Positions 34,090-43,207 of a stretch of DNA of 64,000 nt are shown here, one piece after another (position 1 is the stretch's first letter; the number at the start of each line of letters is the position of its first letter). A program made the translations under genes and the position numbers. This DNA is from Thiobacillus denitrificans (lineage in GTDB: Bacteria; Pseudomonadota; Gammaproteobacteria; Burkholderiales; Thiobacillaceae), in assembly GCF_001530125.1 (NCBI RefSeq), contig NZ_LDUG01000021.1, positions 1 through 64,000 on the forward strand. The letters run 5' to 3'. The notes beneath the pieces were generated by a model that saw nothing but the letters and a program-made list of their open reading frames with translations, ran no database searches and was not told where the DNA came from.

Positions 34090-34959
34090 TCAGCGCGACC
34101 CCGCCATGGACCGGTTGAAACTGTCGATGCAGTTCTTCAGGTTCTGGGTGACGCTTGCCTTGTCGCTCACCTGACAATCTCCGGCGTCGATGCCGGGACG
34201 GCGGTCGGCAACAGCACTGCCGACTGCTGAAAAAGCGGGGGCGTCTGCAGGCACAGGGGCGGGAGCGTCCGCTGCCCTTTCCTTCGCGACGCCTGTCTGT
34301 TCAAGTTTTTTTTGCATCGCCAGCAGTTTCGCCTGGAGGTGTTCTTTTTCCTGCGCGGATTGCAGCAGCATCAAAGCCATCGCGCCGATCAACACCAGCA
34401 GCATGGCACTTGCCCCCGGTATCCACACCCATTTGTTCGACAGCATGGCAAGCACGCGCCGGATGCGGCCAGGCTGCACCGTGTCCTCATCGCTGTCTGA
34501 ATCGTCCTCGCTGAACGCTGTCGCGTCCCTGTTCCGTCCCGCGCCGGGGATTGACTCGTCCGCCTCGAGCACTTCCGGTTTGGGCTGTTGGCGGAATGTG
34601 GTTTTCAGCCGCGCCAGCAAAGACCGTTGGGGCGCGGACGCTTCTTCCTCGATGGCACTTGCATCGGCTTGTTCCCGGGCGGGCGCTTCACCGAGCGCGG
34701 CTTGATCCGGCTCCACGGGCTGTTCCGGAACAGGCTTATGCCCCCGGCTGAAGAATTGTTTCAGGCGTTCGAAGCGGCCGACCTGGGGTTCGGCGGTGTC
34801 AGCGGCGGCGCCCGGTTCTGCCTCGACCTCGACCGGCCGCACGTCCATCGACGCTTCCGGGTCAGGTGTTTCCAGTTGTTCCGGGAACGCCGCAGCCGGC
34901 TTGCGCCAAAAGGCGAGCCGGGAAAACCCATGCACGAGTTTTGCAGTTAATCGGTTCAA
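34090..34959 (-). CDS. Hypothetical single-helix membrane protein
   Basis: A 289-aa protein that I do not recognise. A long acidic, low-complexity N-terminal part (about 170 residues, rich in Glu, Pro and Ala, with two similar RxxRLKxxF-type stretches near 62 and 115) is followed by one membrane helix (WIPGASAMLLVLIGAMALML). A short coiled coil (KEHLQAKLLAMQKKLEQ) and a C-terminal tail with two Cys come after it. The layout suggests a cytoplasmic N-terminus and a periplasmic C-terminus. Confidence 0.65.
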   Translation of the reverse strand: MNRLTAKLVHGFSRLAFWRKPAAAFPEQLETPDPEASMDVRPVEVEAEPGAAADTAEPQVGRFERLKQFFSRGHKPVPEQPVEPDQAALGEAPAREQADASAIEEEASAPQRSLLARLKTTFRQQPKPEVLEADESIPGAGRNRDATAFSEDDSDSDEDTVQPGRIRRVLAMLSNKWVWIPGASAMLLVLIGAMALMLLQSAQEKEHLQAKLLAMQKKLEQTGVAKERAADAPAPVPADAPAFSAVGSAVADRRPGIDAGDCQVSDKASVTQNLKNCIDSFNRSMAGSR

Positions 34960-34986
34960 AGAGAGCGTCCCTTGCCGGTGCGTGTA

Positions 34987-35224
34987 AACCTAGAAACCGC
35001 AGTTGGACGCGCTCGATGGTGCGTCTGGGCGGGTGGATGCCGCGAAGCGAGGAGGCGGCAGGCCGGGGCCTGCAACGACGGGCGACCAAGGCAGGCGAAC
35101 GACCAGGCGTGCCAGCGGGTGCGTAGCGGACTCACCCTGTAGGGGGGCGTGGCCGAGGGCAGAAAAACCAATATCCATGCTGCATTCCTCAGGGTGATGC
35201 GCGGTCAACTGCGGTTTTTAGGTT
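34987..35224. repeat. MITE-like repeat, family C (copy 1)
   Basis: A 238-bp element with terminal inverted repeats: AACCTAGAAACCGCAGTTG on the left and CAACTGCGGTTTTTAGGTT on the right (18 of 19 match). Near-identical flanks and core recur at 55615-55952 and 62429-62780. It encodes no transposase. It lies between pepN and the hypothetical membrane protein. Confidence 0.88.
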
Positions 35225-35299
35225 CAATATGTTTTGTTTTAATAGCGGCTAAAACGCGGCCAAGTTGAGCGGGAAGCCGCGCCCGGCAAGGCGCTTGTC

Positions 35300-38011
35300 T
35301 TACTTCAAGGCGTTGCCGACAACTTCGGCTACGTCTTTCGCCAGGTTCTCGCAGGCTCTGATCCGATCCAGCGCAGCCCGTGCGTGGCCCTGGCGCACGG
35401 CATCGAACTGGCGCCAGCGGTCGAAGCTGCGCGCCAGGCGCGAAGCCACCTGCGGGTTGATCGCCTGCAGTTCGATGATGACGTCGGCCGCCAGCGCGTA
35501 GCCGCTGCCGTCCGCCGCGTGGAAGTGGCGGGGGTTGGCGGCGCAGAAGCTGCGCACCAGGGCATAGACCTTGTTCGGATTCTTCAGGTCGAAGGCCGGG
35601 TGCTGCATGAGTTCGCGCACCCGCGCCACGGTGCCGGGCAGGCGCGACGTCGCCTGGACCTGCAGCCACTTGTCGACTACCAGCGCTTCGCCCTGCCAGT
35701 GCGCGTGGAACGCCGCGAGGGCGGTCTCGCGTTCGGGCAGATCGAGATTGGCGAGGGTGGCCAGCGCCGCGATGACGTCGGTCATGTTGCCGCGCTGCCC
35801 GGACTGGGCCAGCAGGCGCGGCAGCACGGCGGCGCGCAGAGTGGCGTCGTCGCTTTCGGCAAGGTAGCCAAGGCAGAGGTTGCGCAAGGCGCGGCGGCCG
35901 ACCTGGGCACCATCCGGGGCGTAGGGTTCGGACGGCGCGAGCGCCGTCCACACGGCCTCGAAACGTTCGCGCAGTTGGGTGGCGAGGTGGCGCCGCAGGT
36001 TGACGCGGGCGCGATGGATCGCTTCGGGATCGATAATCTCGCCGCGACCGGCCATCGCCTCGGCCAGCACCTGCTCGGCCGGCAGGACCAGGGCCTCGGC
36101 GGTCAGCGCGGGGGCGTCGGTGAGGCCGGCATCGAGCACGCGGCCGCAGGCGGCGACGAAGTCAGCTGGAATCCAGGCGTCGCCCTCGCCGCCGGCCGCG
36201 ATGCCGGCGAGCAGGACGCGGGTGGCGAGGCGCTGGCCGGCTTCCCAGCGGTTGAACGCATCGGTGTCGTGTGCCATCAGGTGGGCGAGTTCGGCATCGG
36301 TCTGCTCAAAATCAAGCTGCACCGGCGCGGAAAAGTCACGCAGCAGCGAGGCGACCGGCGCGGCCGGAATGTCCTCGAAAACGAAGGTTTGCGTGGCAGC
36401 GGTAAGCGACAGCACGCGCGTGGTGCCCTGCGGCGCGGTCTCGCCTGCAAGACGTAACGGCGCATCCGTGCCGTCGGGCAGCACCAGACCAAGGGCGACC
36501 GGGAAATGCAGCGGGCCTTCGACGATCGGCATGCCCGCATCCGCCAGGCGCTGCTCGTAGGCGGTCGCGGCGAGGCTTTGCGTGAGGGTCAGCGTGTAAC
36601 GCCGGGACGCTGCGTCCCATGCACCCTCGGCTTTCAGGCGCGGCGTGCCGGCGCGGGCATACCAGCGGCGGAACTGGGTGAGGTCAACGCCTGCGGCATC
36701 CTGCATGGCGGCGACGAAATCCTCGCAGGTGACGGCCTGGCCGTCGTGGCGCTGGAAATAGAGATCCATGCCCTGGCGAAACGCCTCGCGCCCGATCAGC
36801 GTGTGGATCATGCGAACGACTTCGGCGCCCTTGTTGTACACCGTGGCGGTGTAGAAATTGTTGATCTCGGCGTAGGACGCCGGACGCACCGGATGCGCCA
36901 TCGGGCCGGCATCCTCGGGGAACTGACCGACGCGCAGGGCGCGCACCTCCTGGATGCGGGTAACGGCGCGCGAATGCGTGTCGGCGCCGAATTCCTGGTC
37001 GCGGAAGACGGTGAGGCCTTCCTTCAGGGACAACTGGAACCAGTCGCGGCAGGTGACGCGGTTGCCGGTCCAGTTGTGGAAGTACTCGTGGGCGACGACG
37101 CGGTCGATGGCCTGGTAGTCGCCGTCGGTTGCGGTATCGGGGCGGGCCAGCACGTACTTGGTGTTGAAGATGTTGAGGCCCTTGTTTTCCATCGCTCCCA
37201 TGTTGAAGTCGCTCACCGCGGCGATCATGTAGTGGTCAAGGTCCATCTCCAGGCCGAAGCGTTCCTCGTCCCAGCGCATCGCCTTCTTCAACGCAGCCAT
37301 GGCGTGGCCGCACTGGTCGAGCTTGCCGGGTTCGACATACACCGCGAGGCGCACCGTGCGGCCGGAGCGGGTGACGAATTCATCCTCCAGCATGTCCAGA
37401 CTGGCGGCGACCAGCGCGAACAGGTAGGCCGGCTTGGGAAAGGGATCCTCCCAGCGCGCCCAGTGGCGTGAGGCATCGTGCTCGCAGGTGCCGGATGCAA
37501 CCCGGTTGCCGTTGGACAGCAGCTGCGGGAAGCGCTCGCGTTCAGCCTCGATGGTGCAGGTGAAGCGCGCCATCACGTCGGGGCGGTCCGGGAAGAAGGT
37601 GATGCGGCGAAAACCCTGGGCCTCGCATTGCGAGAAGTAGCCGTCCTTGGAACGGTAGAGGCCGGAGAGCTGGGTATTGCTGTCCGGCTCGATGCGCACC
37701 ACGGTTTCGAGCAGGAAGGCATCCGGCAACGGGCCGGCATCCTCACCCATGATGCTCAGCGTGTCATCGGCAACGGTATAGCGCGCGGGGGCGAGCGCGT
37801 CGCCGTCGAGGCTGACCGCCTGCAACGCGAGTGCCTCGCCATTCAGAACCAGGGTGCCGCCGGCCCCCTGCGGATTGCGCCGGCAGGCAAGCCGGGCGCG
37901 GACTTCAGCGTGACCTTGATGGATCGCGACATGGAGATCGACCGTGTCGACCAGCCAGGTGGGGGGCGTGTAGTCCTTGAGGTAGATCGTGTTCGGGGTT
38001 TCGGTGCGCAT
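35300..38011 (-). CDS. pepN: Aminopeptidase N
   Basis: A 903-aa cytoplasmic zinc aminopeptidase of the M1 family that removes N-terminal residues from peptides. The exopeptidase motif GAMEN is at 272-276, the zinc site is HEYFH at 308-312 and the third ligand is Glu331 in KEGLT. The C-terminal all-helical domain is complete. It is slightly longer than the E. coli enzyme. Confidence 0.96.
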   Translation of the reverse strand: MRTETPNTIYLKDYTPPTWLVDTVDLHVAIHQGHAEVRARLACRRNPQGAGGTLVLNGEALALQAVSLDGDALAPARYTVADDTLSIMGEDAGPLPDAFLLETVVRIEPDSNTQLSGLYRSKDGYFSQCEAQGFRRITFFPDRPDVMARFTCTIEAERERFPQLLSNGNRVASGTCEHDASRHWARWEDPFPKPAYLFALVAASLDMLEDEFVTRSGRTVRLAVYVEPGKLDQCGHAMAALKKAMRWDEERFGLEMDLDHYMIAAVSDFNMGAMENKGLNIFNTKYVLARPDTATDGDYQAIDRVVAHEYFHNWTGNRVTCRDWFQLSLKEGLTVFRDQEFGADTHSRAVTRIQEVRALRVGQFPEDAGPMAHPVRPASYAEINNFYTATVYNKGAEVVRMIHTLIGREAFRQGMDLYFQRHDGQAVTCEDFVAAMQDAAGVDLTQFRRWYARAGTPRLKAEGAWDAASRRYTLTLTQSLAATAYEQRLADAGMPIVEGPLHFPVALGLVLPDGTDAPLRLAGETAPQGTTRVLSLTAATQTFVFEDIPAAPVASLLRDFSAPVQLDFEQTDAELAHLMAHDTDAFNRWEAGQRLATRVLLAGIAAGGEGDAWIPADFVAACGRVLDAGLTDAPALTAEALVLPAEQVLAEAMAGRGEIIDPEAIHRARVNLRRHLATQLRERFEAVWTALAPSEPYAPDGAQVGRRALRNLCLGYLAESDDATLRAAVLPRLLAQSGQRGNMTDVIAALATLANLDLPERETALAAFHAHWQGEALVVDKWLQVQATSRLPGTVARVRELMQHPAFDLKNPNKVYALVRSFCAANPRHFHAADGSGYALAADVIIELQAINPQVASRLARSFDRWRQFDAVRQGHARAALDRIRACENLAKDVAEVVGNALK

Positions 38012-38376
38012 GGGTCATTCCTGGAAAATACGTTCAAAACAGTGGGCACCGCGACACGGCGCTCGGATTATGGGTGCCATGTAGGAGGCCCGCCCTCGGG
38101 CCGAATGCGGGCGGTGGTGCGGCGCTGGCATTCGCGGCGGGGGCGCCGGTGCGTGATTGTTGCCGATTTATCGGTTTTACCTTGGGCCTATCCGGTTTGT
38201 TGCCAAAACCAATTCCCTGTAGATACCGCCTTGGGTACGCTCAATCACTTTGGCAACAAACCGGATAGGCAAGGTTTTTACAACCACGGCCTACCCCTTG
38301 CAAGTGCTCCCACAAAGGCTTGTTGGAGGCCCGCCCCGGATGAGTTTATGCAGCAATAGGCAATTCCGGATTGGCC
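38012..38376. repeat. Repeat-filled gap between pepN and the ferritin-like gene
   Basis: No gene. From about 38148 it holds a family E hairpin (GATTGTTGCCGATTTATCGG at the left, TACAACCACGGCC at the right), also seen inside the family D and C elements. It is split by the palindromic element at 38180-38274. Confidence 0.65.
38180..38274. mobile_element. Palindromic miniature element with probable target duplication
   Basis: A perfect 22-bp inverted repeat (38186-38207 and 38249-38270; GCCTATCCGGTTTGTTGCCA at the left). The outer CCTTG/CAAGG ends extend it to 38180-38274 with one extra G on the left side. It interrupts a family E repeat, and TTTTA is found on both sides, consistent with a target-site duplication of about 5 bp. 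Confidence 0.65.
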
Positions 38377-39207
38377 TCAGGCGGCCGCGAGCATCTGCTT
38401 GCGGTACTTGTTGAGTTCGCGCACGTTCTCGAACGGCTGGCCTAGCAAGCTCGACAGGTTGCGAAGAATACCGCCTACCACCTTGTTTTCCCAGGTTTCG
38501 TCGAAGCATATCTGCTCGTCGAGCCAGTGTTCGAGCCATTCCGGATTGGGCAGGCGCGACTGGATGGTGTCCTGCGGGAACAGGGCTTCGTTGACGTGCA
38601 GGTTGGTGGGGTGCAGCGCCTTGTCGGAGCGCTGGCTCGACGCCATCAGGAAACCGATCTTGGCGAACGCGGCGGCGACGCCCGGCCCGCCCTGCTTCAG
38701 CGCGCGCTTCATGTATTGCAGATAGGCGCCGCCGTGACGCCCCTCGTCGCGCGAGATAGTTTCGTAGATGCGCTTGATCACCGGTTCGGTATGCCATTCC
38801 GAGGCGCGCTTGTACCACTGGGTGAGGCGCACTTCGCCGCAGAAATGCAGCATCAGGGTTTCCATCGGCGGTGCCGGGTCGAACGGGAAGCGGATCGCGT
38901 GCAGCTCTTCCTCGGTCGGCGCGAGTTCGGGCTTGAAGCGGCGCAGGTATTCCATCAGTACCAGCGCGTGCTTCTGCTCCTCGTAGAACCAGATCGACAT
39001 GAAGGCGGAAAAATCGCTGTCGTGCACGAAGTCGCGCAGGAACATTTCGGTGGCCGGCAGTGCCGCCCACTCGGTGATGGCGTTCATCTTGATGGTCAGC
39101 GCCTGCTCGTCGGTCAGCTTGCTGGCGTCGAACGTGTCCCACGGAATGTCGGTTTCCATATTCCAGCGAGCGCGTTCGAGGGATTTGAAGAGGTCGATGT
39201 AGAGCAT
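38377..39207 (-). CDS. Ferritin-like diiron protein (acyl-ACP desaturase-like)
   Basis: A 276-aa helical protein with two diiron-type motifs: EEQKHALVLMEYL near residue 76 and DEGRHGGAYLQYM near 153, with Glu residues upstream (TEMFLRD, GEVRLTQWY). The arrangement resembles ferritin-like and type 2 fatty acid desaturase proteins. It lacks any membrane segment. The exact reaction is unknown. Confidence 0.7.
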   Translation of the reverse strand: MLYIDLFKSLERARWNMETDIPWDTFDASKLTDEQALTIKMNAITEWAALPATEMFLRDFVHDSDFSAFMSIWFYEEQKHALVLMEYLRRFKPELAPTEEELHAIRFPFDPAPPMETLMLHFCGEVRLTQWYKRASEWHTEPVIKRIYETISRDEGRHGGAYLQYMKRALKQGGPGVAAAFAKIGFLMASSQRSDKALHPTNLHVNEALFPQDTIQSRLPNPEWLEHWLDEQICFDETWENKVVGGILRNLSSLLGQPFENVRELNKYRKQMLAAA

Positions 39208-39595
39208 GTCGGTTGTGGGCGCGGGAGGGTCAAAACGCTACCCGGTACGCCTTGGTTGACGGAGTGGAGGACATTTTAGTTTCAAACTGCCGGTTTGCCG
39301 TCCTTTGCCGTCCGCCAGCTGGCCGGCAAACAAATCCTGAAATTCGGGCACCAGCCACACGCCGACGCTCGGCTTGCGGATCGGCTTGACGCCGTAACCA
39401 CCTGCCCACAGTTGCAGCCGCGACTACCGGGACGCCGCCGAGGAACACTATTCCCGCCTGCCGGTGCTGAAATGGCTGATGCGCGGCCTCGCACGCCAGG
39501 CAGCCACGCCTTGTAGGCAGCATTGCTTACGGCCATCTGCCGCATTTTCAGCATCCGGGAAATGGCATAATCAAATCCCCTGTTCGCACCCGACC
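39208..39595. other. Gap with possible gene remnants
   Basis: No intact gene. On the minus strand a stretch near 39250-39420 reads AGGYGVKPIRKPSVGVWLVP and then EFQDLFAGQLADGKG. On the plus strand RDYRDAAEEHYSRLPVLKWL ends at a stop near 39515. Either may be the end of a decayed gene; I cannot name a family. Confidence 0.3.
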
Positions 39596-40471
39596 ATGAT
39601 GAATCCCGACCTCACCCACATTGCACCGCCCAACACGTTCGCCCTGTCCGAGGGCGCGTTGATCACGCTGCAGACTCAGGCCGCGCAGACACTGGGCTTG
39701 CCGGACGTGCATTTTCACGACGCGCGCTCCGACGGCAGCGCCGCGCCGGAACTCGCGGTCATTCCGGCGGGCATATTTGAATACGGCGCAGCGCCGGAGG
39801 AGGCCGCACCCGAGCAGGAACGCCCGCGCAAAGCCGCACTGATCGAGCGCGGCTTTGCCATCGGGGTGAATCCGGTCACCACCGAAGAGTTCGAGGCCTA
39901 TGCCCGTGCCAGCGGCTGGAAGCCGCGCGAGGAACTGCTGTGGCTGTCGGGCCGCATGCCGGTGATCGATGTGCGGCAGACCGATGCGCGCGATTACTGC
40001 GCCTGGCTGTCCAGCGAAACCGGCCAGCACTACCGCTTGCCCACCGAGATGGAATGGGAATATGCCTGCCGCGCAGGGGCCACCACGACGTACCCATACG
40101 GCGACAACATCGGCCCGGACGAAGCGGTCTACAACGTCAGAAAGGATCTTGATGCAACCCGCCCCCAAAGCCCGCAACAGCTGACGAGCCGCATGGCCCG
40201 CTGCGGCGTGAAAGAGGCCGGCAGGCTACGCCCCAATCGCTGGGGCCTTTTCGACATGGCGGGCAATGTGTGGGAATTCACCGCCAGTCCGTGGACCCGC
40301 GACCATGCCAGCCTGCCCGACCGTCCCCAGCCCGGTGGGCCGCAGGCCGTCGTCACCAAGGGCGGTTCCTGGTTCGACGGCCCCGAGGACTGCCGCGCCG
40401 CTGCACGCCGACGCCGGCTGGAGAACGAGCTCGACATCAATCTGGGCTTTCGCGTAGCACGCGAGGTTTAG
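39596..40471 (+). CDS. Formylglycine-generating-enzyme-like (SUMF1 domain) protein
   Basis: A 291-aa protein whose C-terminal two thirds form the FGE-sulfatase fold: YRLPTEMEWEYACRAGATT, NRWGLFDMAGNVWEFTASPW, KGGSWFDG and NLGFRVARE. The N-terminal 70 residues are extra. Relatives include NirV of denitrifiers and ergothioneine-type enzymes, so the substrate is open. No signal peptide is present. A second ATG three nt downstream is equally possible. Confidence 0.8.
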   Translation: MMNPDLTHIAPPNTFALSEGALITLQTQAAQTLGLPDVHFHDARSDGSAAPELAVIPAGIFEYGAAPEEAAPEQERPRKAALIERGFAIGVNPVTTEEFEAYARASGWKPREELLWLSGRMPVIDVRQTDARDYCAWLSSETGQHYRLPTEMEWEYACRAGATTTYPYGDNIGPDEAVYNVRKDLDATRPQSPQQLTSRMARCGVKEAGRLRPNRWGLFDMAGNVWEFTASPWTRDHASLPDRPQPGGPQAVVTKGGSWFDGPEDCRAAARRRRLENELDINLGFRVAREV

Positions 40472-40571
40472 AACAGCCGGGTGATGCGCGAAATTCAAGA
40501 TGGCTGCGTGGTGCGGCACCTGATTATTCCGGCGCAGCTTGCGGAATAACTGTCCGATTAATAACAGGTTT

Positions 40572-41468
40572 ATGAACATATGCATGTCTAACCTGCCCAC
40601 CGAAACCGATACGTTCGTCGCCGAGCTCGATGCGGCCGTCGAGGCGCATATGAACTGGACCCGCCGGATTCTCCGCTGCGCCGTACTGCGCTTGACGCCC
40701 GGCGAGGATGTGCTCGATCCATGGCGCACACCCTGTGCCGTTTCAGCGCCTGGTTCGTGGAAAACCGGGACCAGTTCGTGGCGCTGGATGCACCTGCCGC
40801 CCACCGCGTCGAAACGGTGCACCACAGACCATGCATGACGCCATACGATCGCTGTGCACCCATGTCATGACCGGCGCAACGGGGCATTTCGTTGATCTGG
40901 ACTGTTTTGAACAGTCGCAATCCGAACTGATCGGCCTGCTGGCCAGTTTCAAGACCCTGATCCTTTCCAGATCCGTGCGAAGCGATCCGCTGACCGAACT
41001 GCCCCTGCGCTACGGCATCGAGAACGACTTCGCCCTGTACCAGAAGGAAGCCCGGCGCAACCGCACCCTGCTGTATGTCGTGTTGATCGATGTGGACCAT
41101 TTCAAACCGATCAACGACACTACGGGCACCACGTGGACGACATGGTTTTGCGCCACCTCGCCGGCACGCTGAAGCAGAGCTTGCGCATCGACGAGCCGCT
41201 GTATCGTTATGGCGGGGAAGAATTTATCTGGCTACTGAAAAGCAAATCCGCCGAAGAGGCCATCAAGTCCGCACGTCGCGTCCTGGCAACCGTCGGCACG
41301 ACCCCGGTGCCGATCGCCTACGACGAAACCCTGAGGCTAACCATCACCCTTGGTTTGGCACTGGCCGATGAAATGGAGGATATCTCCAGCGTCATCAAGC
41401 GTGCCGACATGGCGCTGTATGAAGGCAAGCGAAGCGGACGCAATCGTTACGTCATCGCCGAGCCCTGA
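40572..41468 (+). pseudogene. Diguanylate cyclase with zinc-sensing CZB domain (DgcZ-like), frameshifted
   Basis: Three reading frames together encode a DgcZ/YdeH-like protein. The first carries the start of the CZB domain (ELDAAVEAHMNWTRRILRCA), the next continues with AHTLCRFSAWFVENRDQFVA, then MHDAIRSLCTHVMTGATGHF into the GGDEF domain (VLIDVDHFKPINDT), and the last has YRYGGEEFIWLL and YEGKRSGRNRYVI. Breaks lie near 40716, 40825 and 41125. The catalytic GGEEF survives, but no full-length protein can be made without shifting frame. Confidence 0.8.
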
Positions 41469-41837
41469 CCGGGTTCCCACGCGGCTGCCCGCCCCGGCGA
41501 ACGAGACAACCGCAATACTTGAGTCATGAATTTCTCGCCCTCTCAAACCTGCATGTGTTCACTGATTCCGCGTGCTTACCCTGATTTCGGCGCATGGGTG
41601 CCGGCATCACGGCTTGATCGTGCGTGCACTAGTGTTGCGAACCGGAAATAACGGAACAAATGAAACAGATGGATTTTTTCGCCAGGCTAGGCGCAGAACA
41701 GCAGCCGTATGGGGTATACGGCAATGGGCTGCAACGACGCATGGCGGAAAAAGATGCTGTTTCATGTTTCGTTATTTCCGGTTCGTGACACTAGACTTCA
41801 GTCATAGAAAGCCCAGCCGCGAACACAAGGAACCCGC
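41469..41837. other. Gap between the cyclase pseudogene and cbpA
   Basis: Contains the miniature element at 41629-41794 and otherwise no recognisable feature. The cbpA promoter must lie in or right after the element. Confidence 0.5.
41629..41794. mobile_element. Miniature inverted-repeat element, family F
   Basis: A 166-bp palindromic element. The left end CTAGTGTTGCGAACCGGAAA runs on through ATAACGGAACAAATGAAACA; the right end is its near-complement (ATGTTTCGTTATTTCCGG, then TTCGTGACACTAG). The inverted ends extend for about 50 bp with a few mismatches and include GGCGGAAAAAGAT/TTTTTTCGCC. The centre has a further stem around CCGTATGGGGTATACGG. It holds no gene. Confidence 0.75.
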
Positions 41838-42791
41838 ATGCAGTTCAAGGACTATTATCAGACCCTGGGCGTGGCGCGCGACGCCACCGCAGACGAAATC
41901 AAGAAGGCCTTCCGCAAGCTCGCGCGCAAGTACCATCCGGATATCTCCAAGGAGGCGGATGCCGAGTTGCGGATGAAGGAGGTGAACGAGGCCAACGCCG
42001 TGCTCTCGGATACGGAGAAACGCGCCGCCTACGACCAGCTCGGGCGTGGCTATCAGCCCGGCCAGGATTTCCGTCCCCCGCCGGACTGGGACGCCGGTTT
42101 CGAATTTACCGGCCAGGGGTATTCGCCCCGCGAAGCCGCCGACTTCAGCGATTTCTTTGCCGAGTTGTTCGGCCGCATGGGCGGCACGCACGCGGGTGCC
42201 CGACCCACCCACGCCGGTTTTCGGGCGCAGGGCGAGGATCACCACGCCAAGGTGCTGCTCGATCTGGAGGACGCCTTCAGCGGTGCCACCCGGCAGATTG
42301 CCCTGCGGGTGCCGCAGATGAACGCTCAAGGCCGGGTTCAACTGGCGATACGCACCCTCAACGTGAAGATTCCCAAAGGCGTTCGCGCAGGTCAGGTGAT
42401 CCGGCTGGCGGGTCAGGGCGCGCCGGGGATGGGCGGATCACCCGCGGGCGACCTGTTGCTCGAAGTGCAGTTCAAACCGCATCCGCGCTTCCGGGTGGAC
42501 GGACGCGATCTCCACCTGAACCTGCCGGTGGCGCCATGGGAAGCCGCCCTCGGGGCCATCGTTGCGGTGGACCTGCCGCATGGCAGCGTCAAGGTGCGCA
42601 TCCCCAAGGGCGCCCAGAGCGGACGGCAATTGCGGGTGCGCGGTCACGGCATTCCCGGCCAGCCGCCCGGCGACCTGCTGCTCGATCTTCAGGTGGTGCT
42701 GCCGCCGGCCGACACCCCAAAGGCGCGGGAATTGTATGAAACCATGGCGCACGAACTGGCGTTCGACCCGCGCCATCAAGGGAGGGCGTGA
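41838..42791 (+). CDS. cbpA: Curved DNA-binding protein CbpA (DnaJ-type co-chaperone)
   Basis: A 317-aa J-domain protein. The N-terminal J domain (DYYQTLGVARDATADEIKKA) carries the HPD motif (KYHPDIS). A Gly/Phe-rich linker and two DnaJ C-terminal substrate-binding domains (VKIPKGVRAGQVIRLAGQG, VRIPKGAQSGRQLRVRGHG) follow. There is no zinc-finger domain, which separates CbpA from DnaJ. It stimulates DnaK and is controlled by CbpM, encoded 3 nt downstream. Confidence 0.93.
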   Translation: MQFKDYYQTLGVARDATADEIKKAFRKLARKYHPDISKEADAELRMKEVNEANAVLSDTEKRAAYDQLGRGYQPGQDFRPPPDWDAGFEFTGQGYSPREAADFSDFFAELFGRMGGTHAGARPTHAGFRAQGEDHHAKVLLDLEDAFSGATRQIALRVPQMNAQGRVQLAIRTLNVKIPKGVRAGQVIRLAGQGAPGMGGSPAGDLLLEVQFKPHPRFRVDGRDLHLNLPVAPWEAALGAIVAVDLPHGSVKVRIPKGAQSGRQLRVRGHGIPGQPPGDLLLDLQVVLPPADTPKARELYETMAHELAFDPRHQGRA

Positions 42792-42794
42792 GCC

Positions 42795-43088
42795 ATGCGT
42801 GACGATGACATCCTGATTGGCAGCCTGATGGAAGATTCCTGGCTGACCCTGGAACAGGTGGCCGCCGCCTGCAGGGTGGAACCGGCCTGGCTTATCCGCC
42901 ATATCGAGGAAGGTCTCTTCCCCTGTGCCGAAAGCGTGGCGAATACCTGGCGCTTTTCCGGTGCAAGCCTGCTGCGCGCACGGCGCATGCGGCAATTGGA
43001 GCGCGATTTCGATGCCGTGCCCGAACTGGCCGCCCTGGTGGCTGATCTGCTGGAAGAAATGGACGCGCTGCGCACGCGACTGCGTTAA
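42795..43088 (+). CDS. cbpM: Chaperone modulator CbpM
   Basis: A 97-aa MerR-like helix-turn-helix protein that binds the J domain of CbpA and blocks its action. Landmarks are LTLEQVAAACRVEPAWLIRH and the C-terminal helix LVADLLEEMDALRTRL. It directly follows cbpA. Confidence 0.9.
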   Translation: MRDDDILIGSLMEDSWLTLEQVAAACRVEPAWLIRHIEEGLFPCAESVANTWRFSGASLLRARRMRQLERDFDAVPELAALVADLLEEMDALRTRLR

Positions 43089-43207
43089 ACGGAAGACCGA
43101 CATGGCGACAGAAAGCGCGCGAACATACACGATGGCATTGCGGTCAGGTGCATTTGCTGCTCGTGTGACGAGGATGAGGACGCCCCGCTCCATACTGGAC
43201 TGCCGGT

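Noticed and set aside
34987-35224. Open frames of 60-100 codons inside the family C repeats
   Set aside because: Frames are not preserved between copies with different inserts, so a coding role is unlikely.
35384-38359. Several long plus-strand frames opposite pepN
   Set aside because: Antisense shadows; pepN has all catalytic motifs.
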